Below the pieces are notes generated by a model, which ran no database searches, was not told the DNA's origin, and saw only the letters and a program-made list of their open reading frames with translations. A stretch of DNA of 64,000 bases from Natranaeroarchaeum sulfidigenes (lineage in GTDB: Archaea > Halobacteriota > Halobacteria > Halobacteriales > Natronoarchaeaceae), in assembly GCF_017094485.1 (NCBI RefSeq), contig NZ_CP064786.1, positions 2,170,001 to 2,234,000 of the forward strand, in the 5' to 3' direction. Both the position numbers and the translations under genes were made by a program. Every line of letters begins with the position of its first letter. The first letter of the stretch is position 1. Of this stretch, positions 62,078 through 64,000 are shown one piece after another.

Positions 62078-62334
62078 GTCTGATGGTTCAGACAAGTAGT
62101 CGCCATACTGAAACAGCTGGGTGGGGAATCCGTCTGAAGGTTCAGACAACCATAATCGCCCTACTGGTGCCCTCTATGCCAGTATCTAATATCACTTCGT
62201 TTGTCTGATCCCTCAGACACTGACTTACGAAAATTAGTATCTCATATATTACTGTATTCTGCCTGAGGGTTCAGACATCTCACTCGATTCTGAACTACGA
62301 GTAGATAGGTGGTCAACCGTCTGACCCCTCAGAC
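62078..62334. repeat. Palindromic repeat cluster 3 (5 copies) with AT-rich core
   Basis: Copies: 62078-62093 (loop TGGT), 62132-62147 (AGGT), 62203-62218 (TCCC), 62261-62276 (GCCTGA-GGGT-TCAGAC) and 62319-62334 (CCCC). Start-to-start distances are 54, 71, 58 and 58 bp. Between the third and fourth lies an AT-rich stretch (about 62229-62258, AAAATTAGTATCTCATATATTACTG core). The layout resembles iterons with an unwinding element. Confidence 0.82.
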
Positions 62335-62578
62335 AGCGGTGTACCTCTGTCTGTACTCCAGCGAGTATCAAGTAATCATCTCGCACTCCAGCCGCTTGGT
62401 GTCCGGCCCGCGGCGCGAGAGATTCCGGGGTCCGGTGCGAGATCGTCGAGAGGGTCCGCTACGGGCCTCGTGGAGGCGTCCACAGGAACTCCTTCGCTCG
62501 ACGAAAGGGATACATCGTCGAGCAGTCCGAGAGCCAGCAAAGTGGCGTGGCGCGGGTGCTCACCCCCCACGAGCGATC
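62335..62578. other. Intergenic stretch before small partner gene of integrase
   Basis: 244 bases between the last clustered repeat and the stop of the gene at 62579. Weak frames exist on both strands (62309-62611 plus, 62376-62570 minus), but neither has recognisable content. I see nothing further in it. Confidence 0.4.
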
Positions 62579-62956
62579 CTACACCTCGTCGGTCTCCGGC
62601 GACACGCCTGAGGGTTCAGCCGCCCGGACGTGCTCGATCTCCTCGATAGTCAGCCGGATCTCGCCGATGGCCGTACCATCTGGCCCGAGTACGGAGATGT
62701 CGAACGTTGGGGGATCACCGAGGGGAACAGCGGCTGGCCGAACCTTGTCAATGTCCTCGGCGATCCAGAAGCCCTCAGGGCTATCGTCGGGCTCGGCGAG
62801 TACACTGAAGACAGCGTCGTCGAATCGATCAGCGAACTCTGTCAGCTCGCGCCACGAGTCTGGCTCGATCTCGGGCTTTGCCTCATCGTCAGCGGATCCT
62901 CTGACCCCCGAGAGATCGGTCACTGAGGCGTCCCGTGAGTACTCAGTGCGATCCAT
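62579..62956 (-). CDS. Small acidic protein downstream of integrase
   Basis: 125 residues starting 3 bp after the integrase stop, so made from the same transcript. It is strongly acidic with charged helices and a late beta region (TFDISVLGPDGTAIGEIRLTIEEIEHVRAA). I do not recognise the family. A partner or direction factor for the recombinase is only a guess. One copy of the palindromic repeat (62606-62621) lies inside its C-terminal codons. Confidence 0.7.
   Translation of the reverse strand: MDRTEYSRDASVTDLSGVRGSADDEAKPEIEPDSWRELTEFADRFDDAVFSVLAEPDDSPEGFWIAEDIDKVRPAAVPLGDPPTFDISVLGPDGTAIGEIRLTIEEIEHVRAAEPSGVSPETDEV
62606..62621. repeat. Palindromic repeat, isolated copy inside a gene
   Basis: GCCTGA-GGGT-TCAGCC, the only copy within a predicted gene, in the last codons of the gene at 62579-62956. 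Confidence 0.7.
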
Positions 62957-62959
62957 GGG

Positions 62960-63982
62960 TTATACCCCTTCGAGGTACTCTCGCCGCTGCTCGACCTTGA
63001 CCTCCTCGGAGCGCTTATCGTAATGCTTGTCGAGGACCTCCTGACCGACATTCATCCGGTCGGAGACGACCTTCTCGGGGACGTCTTCAGAGAGGTGGTG
63101 TGTGATCGATCCCCGGCGAACCGAGTGCGGGCTCACGCTCGACGGACACCGGCTGTAAGAGCCGTAATCCACGCCTTCACACCCGTCGGGATCACGGTCA
63201 TGTGGACAGTCGTAGCCGTAGTAGCACGGCCTCGTGGCCTTGTAGACCGTCTCGCGGACCGTCGTTCCCGATAGCCGACCGTGCTGAGTCGTCAGCAGCG
63301 GCTCACGACCGTTTTCGTCGGTCATCTCCGGACGCTGACGGTCGATCCAGTCGTCCAACACTTCGCAAACGTAGGGATCGAGAGCGACCAGCCGCTCACC
63401 TTCGCTCCCGTTCTTTAGACCCGTGTCGGTCTCGGGACGATGACGGAGTTCGAGGCGTTTCTCTTCGGGATCGTAATCGTCGAGATCGAGAGCCACGATC
63501 GATCCCAGTCGGATCCCAGTATGCCAGAGCAGTTCAAGGACGACGTGGGTCCGGGAGGCGTACTCGAACCGGCGGAGGTACTCCAGCACGTTCTCGGCCT
63601 GCTCCGACCGGAGGATCTCTTCCCGCTGCTCGTCGTCGTTCGAGAGCGTTGGGAGCAGGATCTTCTCGTGGAGGCCGCTCGGGACGGCGTCGATGGTCTC
63701 ACAGAACCGTATGAATACCCGAAGGGTCTCTAACTGGGTGCGAAGGGATACGGCGTTTAGATCTCCATCCTCCTTCCGCCAGAGCCGATACTCGTGGAGC
63801 TTCCGACCCGAGAGGTCGTTCATGTCGTCGATGTCCTCTTCGTCACACCAACGGATGAAGTGGACGAGTCGATAGTGATGGGCCTGAAGCGTTCGTTCCG
63901 TCACTTCCCCTTCGCGCTCCCGGTGATACATTTCCTTTGCCGTCTCTGGATCGAGCGGTTCGAGTTCTTGGTTTCCAGTCAT
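62960..63982 (-). CDS. Tyrosine recombinase / integrase
   Basis: 340 residues. An N-terminal SAM-like DNA-binding domain covers residues about 10-105. The catalytic domain has Arg158 (HTGIRLGS), His286 and Arg289 (SPHSVRRGS) and Tyr321 (KHYDKRS). A cysteine-rich insertion (CYYGYDCPHD, then CEG and RCPSS) lies before the HxxR box. It should integrate or excise the element that carries it. The bases after the start are at the window edge, so attachment sites are not resolved. Confidence 0.9.
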   Translation of the reverse strand: MTGNQELEPLDPETAKEMYHREREGEVTERTLQAHHYRLVHFIRWCDEEDIDDMNDLSGRKLHEYRLWRKEDGDLNAVSLRTQLETLRVFIRFCETIDAVPSGLHEKILLPTLSNDDEQREEILRSEQAENVLEYLRRFEYASRTHVVLELLWHTGIRLGSIVALDLDDYDPEEKRLELRHRPETDTGLKNGSEGERLVALDPYVCEVLDDWIDRQRPEMTDENGREPLLTTQHGRLSGTTVRETVYKATRPCYYGYDCPHDRDPDGCEGVDYGSYSRCPSSVSPHSVRRGSITHHLSEDVPEKVVSDRMNVGQEVLDKHYDKRSEEVKVEQRREYLEGV

Positions 63983-64000
63983 GGTTTTGTTTGAACCCGC

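Noticed and set aside
61503-62334. CRISPR array
   Set aside because: Spacing of 54-71 bp looks CRISPR-like in parts, but the repeats are only 16 bp, differ at four central bases, occur in both orientations and are interrupted by hundreds of bases. No cas gene is near.
62309-62611. 100-codon plus frame before the integrase partner gene
   Set aside because: It begins just before a repeat copy, is Arg-rich, overlaps the end of the convincing minus-strand gene at 62579 and has no motif.

Overview
The window is a piece of a haloarchaeal chromosome (class Halobacteria). The supporting signs are very acidic proteins, high GC, GTG starts next to ATG starts, four-base ATGA/GTGA gene overlaps, Tat-dependent lipoproteins, halocyanin, a PGF-CTERM-like tail, cdrS/cdrL-ftsZ2, aIF2-beta with a TRAM domain, and a PurN-AICAR transformylase fusion. 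I do not assign a genus. About 65 protein genes and one tRNA gene (Tyr) are supported.

Layout. 1-6.4 kb: 5-prime part of a YchF-type GTPase gene, then five genes for small or very large membrane-anchored, pilin-like proteins. 6.4-17.4 kb: housekeeping genes, including two paralogous winged-helix/GNAT fusions, endonuclease IV, a lipoate ligase-like protein, halocyanin, an M48 protease, an M20 amidohydrolase, an S10-like protein, NUDIX, MsrB, a PAPS reductase-like protein and a MinD-like ATPase. 17.5-33.0 kb: a cobalamin block. One arm holds HAD, cbiB, cobS, cobY, cobT, cobD and cbiZ; the other holds cbiE, cbiA, cobA and cbiP. Between them lie a tungstate ABC operon with its own regulator and two cobalamin-binding proteins. 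Together these genes take up corrinoids, remodel salvaged cobinamide and finish adenosylcobalamin. Most corrin-ring genes are not here.

33.2-51.6 kb: aIF2-beta, a XacD-like sugar-acid dehydratase, a PAS histidine kinase, DUF3179 and membrane proteins, the 2-oxoacid:ferredoxin oxidoreductase korAB with a divergent flavin reductase, a CcdA-like/thioredoxin-like pair, lysA and a dapE-like gene for lysine, and purB with purNH. 51.7-59.4 kb: a response-regulator kinase, a Tat-exported putative metalloprotease, an alpha/beta hydrolase, ncsA (tRNA thiolation), and the division cluster ftsZ2-cdrS-cdrL beside tRNA-Tyr.

59.4-64.0 kb is different. It is gene-poor, partly AT-rich, and closed on the right by a tyrosine recombinase with a small partner gene, so it is probably one end of an integrated element that runs past the window. 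Thirteen copies of a 16-bp inverted repeat (GTCTGA-N4-TCAGAC) are scattered through it. The inner CTGA/TCAG is invariant while the four central bases vary, and two stretches are spaced about 54-71 bp apart. I do not recognise this family, and it is the most unusual structure in the window.

Several intergenic regions elsewhere carry clean palindromes or helically phased direct repeats that look like operators. They lie upstream of the PAPS reductase-like gene, both PAS kinases, purNH, the dehydratase, and cdrS and cdrL.
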